Shown here piece by piece: positions 1-7,573 of a stretch of 44,759 nucleotides of DNA. Source of the DNA: Dysgonomonas sp. 25 (GTDB taxonomy: Bacteria; Bacteroidota; Bacteroidia; Bacteroidales; Dysgonomonadaceae); assembly GCF_010501075.1 (NCBI RefSeq), contig NZ_QVMN01000015.1, forward strand, positions 1 through 44,759. The letters are read 5' to 3'. Made by a program: the position numbers and the translations under genes. Within the stretch, counting starts at the first letter, position 1, and each line of letters begins with the position of its first letter. The notes beneath the pieces were generated by a model, which was not told where the DNA came from, searched no databases, and was given only the letters and a program-made list of their open reading frames with translations.

Positions 1-96
1 GATACACTATAATCCCTTTGCGTACGCCTTACGTACTCATTCTTAATTTCTTCCATAACATTACTTTTTTTTGTAACGCTATTTCAGGACCAGACA
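1..96 (-). mobile_element. Terminal part of an IS3-family insertion sequence
   Basis: The region holds the OrfA start and about 40 bp of upstream sequence. Read on the minus strand, a plausible element tip is TGTCTGGTCCTGAAATAGCG beginning near 96, with the 5'-TG typical of IS3-family ends. The exact boundary is inferred: the other end and the target duplication lie outside the window. Confidence 0.5.
3..56 (-). CDS. IS3-type transposase OrfA, N-terminal fragment (runs off window)
   Basis: Reading leftward from the ATG at 56, an open frame of 18 codons runs to the window edge. It begins MEEIKNEYVRRTQRDYS, which I recognise from memory as the start of the small helix-turn-helix transposase subunit (OrfA) of IS3-family elements common in Bacteroidota. 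OrfA normally binds the element ends and is joined to the DDE-domain OrfB by ribosomal frameshifting. Only the extreme N-terminus is visible, so integrity cannot be judged. It is too short to be certain; the alternative is a chance open frame. Confidence 0.6.
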   Translation of the reverse strand, partial: MEEIKNEYVRRTQRDYSV

Positions 97-111
97 TATC
101 CATAAAATAAG

Positions 112-150
112 AAAATGGTCGGGAGAGGATAAACTTCCGGCCATTATTTT
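112..150. terminator. Hairpin with A/T-rich flanks next to the IS end
   Basis: The arm at 114-123 (AATGGTCGGG) pairs with 136-145 (TCCGGCCATT) allowing G-U pairs, and is followed by TATTTTAT. It looks like a rho-independent terminator that could serve a plus-strand gene to the left, from which the IS may now separate it. The flanking A and T runs mean it could work in either direction. Confidence 0.45.
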
Positions 151-190
151 ATATCTTTGATTCCAAACTATAACCCTATAAATCTCAATT

Positions 191-1171
191 ATGCGACTAG
201 TCAATTACACATTAAGCCTCATTGTTCTTTTTCTTCTTGTGGGCGCACACGCATCGGCGCAACAACAAATGATGTTCGGTGATACTACGCGCTTAGGACG
301 CCCCTACTCTAAAGATCCGCATGTTGTTAATTTCAGAGATGCATACTACATGTATTATTCCATCCCTCCGCAAGAGGGAAACCCCGAAAGCGGCTGGAAC
401 ATCGGAATTGCAACAAGCAAAGATCTCATCAACTGGACAGTCATCGGAGACATAAAACCACAGGCAGCCTACGAAGCGAAAGGATTGTGTGCTCCCGGGG
501 CATTGGTCAGGAACGACACGGTTCACCTTTTTTACCAGACATACGGAAATGGTCCGAAAGATGCCATTTGTCACGCCTATTCGACCGACGGTATCCACTT
601 CGAACGGAATACCACCAATCCGATATTTTCACCGACAGGCGATTGGAATTGCGGGAGAGCCATAGACGCCGAAGTAGTGCTCTTTAAAGATAAATACTAT
701 CTCTACTTTGCCAGCCGTACACCGGATTATGAAATTCAGATACAGGGAGTAGCAACAGCGCCTGCAAATACGATGTTTAACAGAGAAGATTGGACGCAAG
801 CCTGCGACGAAGCCATCCTTGCTCCCAAATATCCTTGGGAAGGAAAATGTGTCGAAGGAGCATCCGTCGTACAAGTCGGCGACGAGCTTGTGATGTTTTA
901 TGCCGGAGCTTATAACAATAATCCGCAACAGGTAGGCGTAGCCAAAAGTCGCGACGGCATCGTGTGGGAACGTTTATCGAATAAGCCTTTCCTCGCAAAC
1001 GGCGATAAAGGTAGCTGGAACTACTGCGAATCGGGGCATCCGCATATTTTCAAAGATGCCAAAACGGGACGCACCTATCTCTTTTATCAGGGAAACAATG
1101 ACTATGGAAGAACATGGCTTATCTCTCAAAAAGAAGTACTCTGGAATAATGGCGAGCCTTATATGAAATAA
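191..1171 (+). CDS. Secreted glycoside hydrolase, GH43/GH32-type five-bladed propeller fold
   Basis: This 326-residue protein has a signal peptide (about residues 1-23, ending ASA before QQQ). The rest shows the repeating blade pattern of the GH43/GH32/GH130 superfamily: an early acidic motif KDPHVV followed by YYMYYS, then DGIHFER, a mid-protein DAEVVLFKDKYYLYF, then EGASVV with VMFYAG, and SRDGIVWER. The Asp of KDPHVV and the Asp/Glu of the two later motifs sit where this superfamily keeps its catalytic and transition-state residues. It probably cleaves a plant or host polysaccharide in the periplasm or at the surface; the substrate cannot be told from sequence. No SusC/SusD pair is adjacent, so it stands alone between the IS edge and a terminator. 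Confidence 0.7.
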   Translation: MRLVNYTLSLIVLFLLVGAHASAQQQMMFGDTTRLGRPYSKDPHVVNFRDAYYMYYSIPPQEGNPESGWNIGIATSKDLINWTVIGDIKPQAAYEAKGLCAPGALVRNDTVHLFYQTYGNGPKDAICHAYSTDGIHFERNTTNPIFSPTGDWNCGRAIDAEVVLFKDKYYLYFASRTPDYEIQIQGVATAPANTMFNREDWTQACDEAILAPKYPWEGKCVEGASVVQVGDELVMFYAGAYNNNPQQVGVAKSRDGIVWERLSNKPFLANGDKGSWNYCESGHPHIFKDAKTGRTYLFYQGNNDYGRTWLISQKEVLWNNGEPYMK

Positions 1172-1175
1172 TAGC

Positions 1176-1204
1176 AAAGGGCAAACTCGACGGTTTGCCC
1201 TTTT
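1176..1204. terminator. Rho-independent terminator between convergent genes
   Basis: A perfect 11-bp stem pairs AAAGGGCAAAC (1176-1186) with GTTTGCCCTTT (1193-1203), with a 6-nt loop and a T run. It lies 5 nt after the glycosidase stop and 29 nt beyond the stop of the convergent DUF58 gene, so it may serve both. Confidence 0.85.
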
Positions 1205-1232
1205 ATCTTTTCATATAGTTATTTCTTTTGTT

Positions 1233-2597
1233 TTATATCAACCCTCTTGCCTTAAACTCGAGGTATTTATTGATAGAATCGATTGTCAGATGTTCCGGTT
1301 TGGACAAGATGGTGTGTATCCCTCTCCTATTCAGTTCCCGCACAATCAACTCTTTGTCGGTAGCCAGCTTTTCGGTCATCCCTTTCAGGAAAGAAGATTC
1401 GACATCATCCGGCTGCGAATCGAGGATATCGGTAAATTCCGAGTTCTCAAAAAATGCCACAAGTACCAAGTGGTCGCGCGTCAGACTGCTCAGGTATTTC
1501 AACTGACGACGCGTACCATTCACCGTTTCGAAATTCGTATACAGAATAATCAGGCTTCGTTGCGTAATTTTTCTCCGTACAGACACATAAAGACGCTCGT
1601 AATCCGATTCTTTAAAATCTGTTTTCTGCGCATACAAAGCTTCCAGAATAACATTGCGCTGACGGCGATGCTTATCGGCCGGCACAATCTCGTCTATCGT
1701 ATTGGAGAACGTTATAAGCCCTACTTTATCATCTTTGTTCAAAGCCGTACTGGCAACCATCAGAGTAGAGTTAATCGCATAATCGAGCAAGGTCAAGCCA
1801 TTGAAAGGCATCTTCATCGTGCGCCCTTTGTCGATGATACAATATACGGGCTGCGAACGCTCGTCCTGATAAGTATTCACCATCAGTTGGTTAGCCCGTG
1901 CCGTCGCCTTATAATTGATTGTACGCGGATCGTCACCGAAAACATATTGCTTTATCTGGTCAAATTCGGTAGCATGCCCTATACGGCGTATACGCTTAAT
2001 ACCATAATCGGTTAAGCGGTGCGATGCTGCCAACAATTCAAATTTCCGCATCTCAAGGAAGGAAGGATATACGGCTACTTCTTTCTCTACATCGCAAATA
2101 TAGCGACGCGAAACAAGCCCTAATACTCCTGTGACGAATACATTGATATGCCCGAAATGATATACTCCTCGTTGGGTTGGACGCAGTTCATAATATAGAT
2201 TCTGTGATTCGCCCGGAGCCATTTTGGTACGGAAAATCAGATCCCTTTTCTGAAACTGGAAAGGGACTTCCTCGACCAGCATAACGGATGCTGTGAAAGA
2301 ATATAAATTTTTAATGCTTATCGAAATCGGATTTTGGTCGCCATTCGACAAACGATCGGGGCAATAGCGTGTAGCTTCGAAGCCACGGCGATTGGCATAC
2401 AACGAGAGCAAATCGGCAATAACCAATACAACAAATGCCCCTAAGGCTAACAAAACAAAGAAAAACAGATTGTCGAGCGTATAACACATAAAGAACCCTA
2501 TCACACAAATACTGAGTGCGATAAAGAACCTCCGCTGTAGGTATAAGCTCTTAAAGAAACTTATCTTGGCACCTGTGTTTTGTCTATTATCTGGCAT
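1233..2597 (-). CDS. DUF58 domain membrane protein (MoxR partner)
   Basis: With the ATG at 2597 the protein is 454 residues. Longer starts would add an N-terminus that is only the shadow of the MoxR frame. Two hydrophobic helices (about residues 24-60) are followed by a soluble region with the DUF58 signature DDPRTINYKATARAN and a von Willebrand A-like C-terminal half. Proteins of this family usually form a pair with a MoxR AAA+ ATPase; here the two genes overlap by 37 nt. The role is inferred: a membrane-bound adaptor on which the MoxR chaperone acts, in envelope assembly or stress. Confidence 0.85.
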   Translation of the reverse strand: MPDNRQNTGAKISFFKSLYLQRRFFIALSICVIGFFMCYTLDNLFFFVLLALGAFVVLVIADLLSLYANRRGFEATRYCPDRLSNGDQNPISISIKNLYSFTASVMLVEEVPFQFQKRDLIFRTKMAPGESQNLYYELRPTQRGVYHFGHINVFVTGVLGLVSRRYICDVEKEVAVYPSFLEMRKFELLAASHRLTDYGIKRIRRIGHATEFDQIKQYVFGDDPRTINYKATARANQLMVNTYQDERSQPVYCIIDKGRTMKMPFNGLTLLDYAINSTLMVASTALNKDDKVGLITFSNTIDEIVPADKHRRQRNVILEALYAQKTDFKESDYERLYVSVRRKITQRSLIILYTNFETVNGTRRQLKYLSSLTRDHLVLVAFFENSEFTDILDSQPDDVESSFLKGMTEKLATDKELIVRELNRRGIHTILSKPEHLTIDSINKYLEFKARGLI

Positions 2598-3535
2598 ACA
2601 ATCGTATCGGTAGACGTTCCGTCCATTTCTTTTTCGGGGGTAAGTAATATTCTGTGGCGCAGTACAGGTACGGCCATTTCTTTGATATCTTCCGGCATAA
2701 CGAAGTCGCGCCCTCTGACAGCAGCTAATGCTTTGGATGCGTTGAAGATAGCCAACGATGCACGCGGCGAAGCGCCCAACGTAATCCACGGGCTTTGGCG
2801 CGTAGCGGCAACTATCTGAGCGATATATTCGTATAGATGTCTCTCTACCAATACTTTGCTTACTGCCTCGCGAAGATTGCGCAGGCGGTCAGCCGAAAGG
2901 ATTGGATTAATGCCTATTTCAGACGATAACAGGCCCTTATCCTGACGTTCGAGGATGGCTATTTCGTCTACAATATTCGGATAATCAACCAGAATCTTAA
3001 ACAGGAAACGGTCGAGCTGCGCTTCGGGCAAGCGGTATGTACCTTCTTGCTCCACAGGGTTTTGTGTAGCTACCACAAGAAACGGATAATCCAGTTTGTA
3101 GGTTGTTCCGTCATTTGTTATCTGGCGCTCTTCCATCACCTCGAACAAGGCCGCCTGTGTCTTGGCCGGCGAACGGTTTATCTCGTCAATCAGAACGATA
3201 TTGGAAAATATCGGCCCTTTCTTAAATTCGAATTTTCCGGCAGACGGGATAAATACACTCGTTCCCAATACATCCGAAGGCATCAGGTCGGGCGTAAACT
3301 GTATACGGCTGAATCCGGCATCGATGGTCTTAGCCAGTAGTTTTGCCGATAATGTCTTAGCTACTCCCGGTACACCTTCCACAAGGATATGTCCATTGGC
3401 AAGGATGGCAACTATCATTTGCTCGATAAGCTGATGCTGTCCGACAATCACCCGTCCTATCTCTTCTTTTATCTGCTGCACACTCTGGTTCAGCTCGGTA
3501 AAATCGATTCTCGATTGAAACTCTAAATCTGACAT
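2561..3535 (-). CDS. MoxR-family AAA+ ATPase
   Basis: 324 residues, the full length for the family. Walker A is GVPGVAKT (residues 54-61), Walker B is VLIDEINR (114-121), and ATQNPVEQEGTYRLPEAQLDRF is the sensor 1 region typical of MoxR. These ATPases act as chaperones for metal-centre insertion or complex maturation, usually with DUF58/VWA partners. The gene starts 15 nt after the DUF4350 gene and overlaps the DUF58 gene, so translation is probably coupled. The client is not known. Confidence 0.92.
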   Translation of the reverse strand: MSDLEFQSRIDFTELNQSVQQIKEEIGRVIVGQHQLIEQMIVAILANGHILVEGVPGVAKTLSAKLLAKTIDAGFSRIQFTPDLMPSDVLGTSVFIPSAGKFEFKKGPIFSNIVLIDEINRSPAKTQAALFEVMEERQITNDGTTYKLDYPFLVVATQNPVEQEGTYRLPEAQLDRFLFKILVDYPNIVDEIAILERQDKGLLSSEIGINPILSADRLRNLREAVSKVLVERHLYEYIAQIVAATRQSPWITLGASPRASLAIFNASKALAAVRGRDFVMPEDIKEMAVPVLRHRILLTPEKEMDGTSTDTIVCQIIDKTQVPR

Positions 3536-3550
3536 AGTATCTTTGTTTTA

Positions 3551-4852
3551 TTAATTTTTTACATGACGATAGAATTCTTCCAGCAAATCGGTGAATTCCC
3601 AATAATAATTCTTAGCCGTAGCCGGATAGCGCATTACATTCTTATATGCAAAGAACATCTGGCTTAGTTTTTCCTTACTCATCCCCGACTTCATATACAG
3701 GATTTCGATAAACTCGTCATCCAGAGCAAATTCGGATGAGGCGGACAGGTAATAGTTCTTTCGTATAAAATCCAGCAAATAGGTCATCCTGTATCTGGCT
3801 ATGGAAGCGTAGTCCTGTTTCCGGTAGAAAAGGTTGCTCAGCGTTCCTGCAAATTCGACCGATGAATTCACCGGCGGCTTCATAACAGGTATAGCCCGCT
3901 GGATGCGTTTCGATTCGAAAATCATATACAACAGCAATCCTATCACAATGAGGTATAGAGCGATGCGGAGCGAAACACTGTTGAGCATAACGCGGAAAAT
4001 ACTCTGCTCACCTATAAGACCTTGTTTTTGGTATTCGTCCCACAATATGTTGTTACTCCGGGGAATATAAGATAAACAATGGAAAGCAAAGTCATATTTA
4101 TCCTTTTTCAGCATGTGTATGTTCGAGAACATAATAGGCATGGTATGCAGGTAGATATTCCCTTTTCCGTATTTTATCTGTACAAAGACCGTATCGTTCT
4201 GATTATTGGTTGCCAGCACCTTGTACGGATGCGGACAATCTTTCATCTGTAATTTGGTATTTGCTTCGTAGTTTCTCAGCCTGAAAGATTTATTCTTGTA
4301 ATCGGCTAATAAATAGGTAGAATCCATCGTAAAAAACTTCCGGCGATCGTTTACCCCCAGTGTATCGAGTAAGGTATGGGATATTTTCTCTGCCGAAATA
4401 AAGGCATTGTTTCCTATGCCCACAAAATCCAGAAAATACGGTGTATCCGCATCCTCCAAATCAAATTCGAGGTTGACGAACATATACGTCGTCGTATCAA
4501 TCAAGTCGTCTACTGTATTGTAAAACGACATATCGATTACGGGAGGGGTATATTCTTCGCCATCATCATCGTAACTATATTCGTCCTCCTCGTTATCGTA
4601 ATAATAGATATATCCGTCGAGGTATTTCTGAACATTATTATAAACGGGCTGGCGCGTGGTATATACGGCAGCATCGTCGGTGATATCTTTCAGCAATTCG
4701 TATGTAATATACGTACCATAAGGATTCGTATCGGAATTGTATAAGGTAGGCTCCCACGAAGGTGGCTTCTTCTCATTCGATTTCGCCCACGAAAGAACGA
4801 GAAGCAAGAGCACCGAAACGATGACAACTATCAGGACTTTTTTATCTTTCAT
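3551..4852 (-). CDS. DUF4350 domain membrane protein
   Basis: 433 residues with an N-terminal membrane helix (about 5-22) and a second near residues 290-312, placing roughly 270 residues outside the cytoplasm and about 120 inside. The N-terminal part (SDTNPYGTYITYELL) matches the DUF4350 family, which usually lies between DUF4129 and MoxR genes. An unusual Asp/Glu/Tyr-rich loop lies at about residues 79-105. It overlaps the upstream gene by 4 nt. The function is unknown; the extracytoplasmic domain has a glutamine-amidotransferase-like fold in related families, from memory. Confidence 0.8.
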   Translation of the reverse strand: MKDKKVLIVVIVSVLLLLVLSWAKSNEKKPPSWEPTLYNSDTNPYGTYITYELLKDITDDAAVYTTRQPVYNNVQKYLDGYIYYYDNEEDEYSYDDDGEEYTPPVIDMSFYNTVDDLIDTTTYMFVNLEFDLEDADTPYFLDFVGIGNNAFISAEKISHTLLDTLGVNDRRKFFTMDSTYLLADYKNKSFRLRNYEANTKLQMKDCPHPYKVLATNNQNDTVFVQIKYGKGNIYLHTMPIMFSNIHMLKKDKYDFAFHCLSYIPRSNNILWDEYQKQGLIGEQSIFRVMLNSVSLRIALYLIVIGLLLYMIFESKRIQRAIPVMKPPVNSSVEFAGTLSNLFYRKQDYASIARYRMTYLLDFIRKNYYLSASSEFALDDEFIEILYMKSGMSKEKLSQMFFAYKNVMRYPATAKNYYWEFTDLLEEFYRHVKN

Positions 4853-5619
4853 CGGCTTACCAGTTTATTAAATTCGTCTAACTCACTGTATGCCTTCGAA
4901 AAGCCATTCTCATCTATCGGGAATTCACCATACCACACATAGTCGAAAATAAAGGTGGTATCGAGGAATCTATCGCGTAAAGCATTGTCTTGTATTTCGT
5001 ACTGATAGCTGCTATTGGTTTTAGTTTCGTTCCATTTGATAAATTCTTTATCTGCCAACGCTTTCAGGTTTTTGAGGTACATGAAACGGACAACAAGCCT
5101 GTAATCCTTGTTTTTCAGGGCATTGCTTATCAATGTATCGAAATCCATTTCGTGCACATTCTCCGAATAAATATCGATAGACGGTGCATCGAGCTTTTTC
5201 CGTCCTATCATAGTCCCCACATTTACTCCTGCCAGCTTCAATATAATCAGTACAATAACCAATATCAGGACAAATATGAAGACATATCCCATAATGCCCC
5301 AAGTAGTGCCTGAAGTCAGGACAGAGCCAAGCATATCTGCAAGCCAACTTTTGAAACGCTCCCACCAGGATGCTTTATAAAGTTCTATGTCGTAACGGAA
5401 GCGGTTATCTTCGCGAAATTCCTCTATCTTTTCTTCGGGGGGAAGGCGATATTCGGGCGCTTGAAACTCGGTCAATGCAGGAATGAAACCATCAGCCGCA
5501 ACGTCGCCATTGGATGAGGTTTCTGTAACTTCAATATTTTCCGTTTTACCAGCAGTGGTATTCTGTGCTGCAACATTCATAGCCAAGCAGATAAGGAGTA
5601 TCGTCAGAATACCCCTCAT
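4849..5619 (-). CDS. DUF4129 domain protein with signal peptide
   Basis: I choose the ATG at 5619 because it opens directly into a signal peptide (MRGILTILLICLAMNVAAQ); an upstream GTG at 5652 would add 11 residues. The 256-residue protein has an exported segment, a membrane helix at about residues 112-135 and a cytoplasmic C-terminal DUF4129 region rich in aromatic residues (FDYVWYGEFPI). In other bacteria this domain occurs beside MoxR-DUF58 genes, and in some it is fused to transglutaminase modules. It is probably a structural part of the same envelope complex; no catalytic motif is visible. Confidence 0.75.
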   Translation of the reverse strand: MRGILTILLICLAMNVAAQNTTAGKTENIEVTETSSNGDVAADGFIPALTEFQAPEYRLPPEEKIEEFREDNRFRYDIELYKASWWERFKSWLADMLGSVLTSGTTWGIMGYVFIFVLILVIVLIILKLAGVNVGTMIGRKKLDAPSIDIYSENVHEMDFDTLISNALKNKDYRLVVRFMYLKNLKALADKEFIKWNETKTNSSYQYEIQDNALRDRFLDTTFIFDYVWYGEFPIDENGFSKAYSELDEFNKLVSR

Positions 5620-5669
5620 GAGCGTTGTTGTATGAGTGTTACAGATAGTCACCTGTCTATTGGTATATT

Positions 5670-6539
5670 TCAGTTGTAATATTGGTCGTTATTGCTATTT
5701 CCCTGAGGTTGTTCTATTTCGCCTAAGCTGTCGATATCTGTGTTTATCTCGATATGGTCTACATCGCTGCGACGGCTGAAATATAATACTCCTATAGCGA
5801 CACCACTTATTGGCATCAACAACAAGCTTCCGGCTTGTGCAATGAAAGATGATATATAGATTACAATATCGCTGCCAAGAGCTGGAATATCAAAGGCGAC
5901 CCCTAAAGCAGGAAGAAATGTTCCAAGAGAAAATATCCAAGAGAGTATCCACATAAGGATTCCAACTATCAGCATAAACCCGAATGTAACGAACCAGTTA
6001 TCTTTTACCAATTCCCAGCTGCGAGAGAAAGAGTCGATAATAGAAGAATCTTCCGCCACATATACAAATTGGTAGAATAATAGATAAATAAGCACTATAA
6101 TCCCCGGTATAACACAAAGTAAAAAACCGATTCCGACACCCAGGCCATAAAGAATACTTGCCCCGAACAAAGGAAGGAAAACGCTTTTCATGCGTTTCCA
6201 GACTTCTTTGTTGTCGACTACTATTCCTTTGGTTTCGGTATATTTAACCATATAAATAATGGTATAATAAGTTACACACAGGTTAACTATCATACTCAAA
6301 ATGCTTCCTAATATAACCTTTGCGCTACCATACAGCAAAAACATGTCGTTAAAGTCGCGGACATTCTCGACTCCCTTCAACCCCATCAAAAGGTAGGTTA
6401 CAACAAGCATCACAGGAAAAGCAAAGATAATCCCTTTGATTATCGGCCCGAAGTTTTGTTTAAGGAAGTCAAATAAGACATTGAAATTCTCGCTGAAATC
6501 GCGAACCCTGTAAAGGTTAATTTTCTCCTGATGTTCCAT
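5670..6539 (-). CDS. Multi-pass membrane protein, YciC/GlpQ-membrane-domain-like
   Basis: 289 residues with about six hydrophobic segments (near 32-55, 72-98, 115-150, 180-205, 212-235, 240-258) and a polar C-terminal tail. The pattern resembles the integral-membrane family often called glycerophosphoryl diester phosphodiesterase membrane domain. The start overlaps the end of the SpoIIM-like gene by 23 nt. It is a constant member of this envelope cluster in Bacteroidota as I remember it; no enzymatic residues are visible and its role is unknown. Confidence 0.65.
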   Translation of the reverse strand: MEHQEKINLYRVRDFSENFNVLFDFLKQNFGPIIKGIIFAFPVMLVVTYLLMGLKGVENVRDFNDMFLLYGSAKVILGSILSMIVNLCVTYYTIIYMVKYTETKGIVVDNKEVWKRMKSVFLPLFGASILYGLGVGIGFLLCVIPGIIVLIYLLFYQFVYVAEDSSIIDSFSRSWELVKDNWFVTFGFMLIVGILMWILSWIFSLGTFLPALGVAFDIPALGSDIVIYISSFIAQAGSLLLMPISGVAIGVLYFSRRSDVDHIEINTDIDSLGEIEQPQGNSNNDQYYN

Positions 6540-7488
6540 TTATCTTTTTATTTAATTTGTGAGGATAGTAAAAGAAGTACCATATAATAAAGAATGCCGA
6601 GACGGCTATTATTGCTATTTTAATCGCATCGGGCATTTCGGTCATCCGCGTAATATAGCTTTCGATAAAGGCAGCTACCACAAACACAGGAACCAACCCG
6701 ACCACTATCTTCAAGGCATTTTTCACAGCCCGTTGGACAGATACCGTCCGTTTATAACTACCGGGGAACATAATGCTGTTTCCCAATAATATACCCGCAC
6801 CTCCGGCTATCACAATAGCCGATATCTCGAGCGTACCATGCAGCCATATGGCGCTGGCAGAGGTCCATAGAAGCCCTTTCTTGAAAAAGAAATACTGAAA
6901 CACCCCTATCATGACACCATTGGTAAACATAACATATACCGTGCCGACGGAAAAGAGTATCCCCATTATAAAGGCTATAAAGGCTACTTTTATATTATTG
7001 GTAGATATAACATAGTACATAACCTCCTGATCCATCTTCTTATAGACACCCATCGGGTCTCCTTTATTGATGTTATCTTCGGTCATATTGACATATTCGG
7101 AGCCAAGTATAAGATTGGCGAAAGTCGAATCCTGCGATTGGGAGAAAGCCCCGAGCAGCACACCGGCAATCAATGCGATAAACGAGTATAGCATATACTT
7201 GCGGCTTTTATACATAATCATCGGGAGTTCTTCTTTCCAGAAACGGACAAAACGTCCTTTGGCACGCTGGCGATAGCGATATAAACCTATAAAATAATAT
7301 CCGGCAAGCTTATTCAAATACCTCACGGTCTGCGAACGGGGGTAGAAGGTGCGCGCATACGACAAATCGTCTGTCAACTCCACAAAGTTGTCAGCAATAG
7401 TCTCCGCCGGAATCTCCGTTTTATTAGACTCGGCTTCGATACGTTGCCATTTCTCCCGGTTTGATTTTATAAATGCAGCTTCCCTCAT
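6517..7488 (-). CDS. SpoIIM-like (DUF95) membrane protein
   Basis: 323 residues. A basic cytoplasmic N-terminal stretch (about 1-95) contains the sequence FVELTDDLSYARTFYP, characteristic of the stage II sporulation protein M/DUF95 family in non-sporulating bacteria. About five membrane helices follow, with the motif WLHGTLEISAIVIAGGAGI in the middle. It is the first gene of the envelope cluster, preceded by its own promoter-like boxes. In this host the name reflects homology only: sporulation is not expected, and a role in envelope biogenesis is inferred from the MoxR/DUF58 neighbours. Confidence 0.85.
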   Translation of the reverse strand: MREAAFIKSNREKWQRIEAESNKTEIPAETIADNFVELTDDLSYARTFYPRSQTVRYLNKLAGYYFIGLYRYRQRAKGRFVRFWKEELPMIMYKSRKYMLYSFIALIAGVLLGAFSQSQDSTFANLILGSEYVNMTEDNINKGDPMGVYKKMDQEVMYYVISTNNIKVAFIAFIMGILFSVGTVYVMFTNGVMIGVFQYFFFKKGLLWTSASAIWLHGTLEISAIVIAGGAGILLGNSIMFPGSYKRTVSVQRAVKNALKIVVGLVPVFVVAAFIESYITRMTEMPDAIKIAIIAVSAFFIIWYFFYYPHKLNKKINGTSGEN

Positions 7489-7536
7489 TCAGCGTATATC
7501 AATAAGCGATTACCTTGTTTGCATGTTTATAGGATA

Positions 7537-7571
7537 CAAATATAGCTTTTCATTTTAAAATATTAACACAA
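7537..7571 (-). promoter_or_regulatory. Candidate promoter for the SpoIIM-to-DUF58 cluster
   Basis: On the minus strand TATATTTG (7544-7537) matches the Bacteroidota -7 box TAnnTTTG, with a TTG at 7571-7569 about 24 bp upstream as a weak -33 box. It lies in the 85-bp gap after speA and would give a leader of about 40 nt. Confidence 0.45.
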
Positions 7572-7573
7572 TT

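Noticed and set aside
1290-2015. 241-codon plus-strand open frame opposite the DUF58 gene
   Set aside because: Composition is that of a mirrored coding frame; the minus-strand protein has clear family motifs.
6517-7488. Sporulation role for the SpoIIM-like protein
   Set aside because: The context is Bacteroidota, where no sporulation is expected; the name is only by homology.
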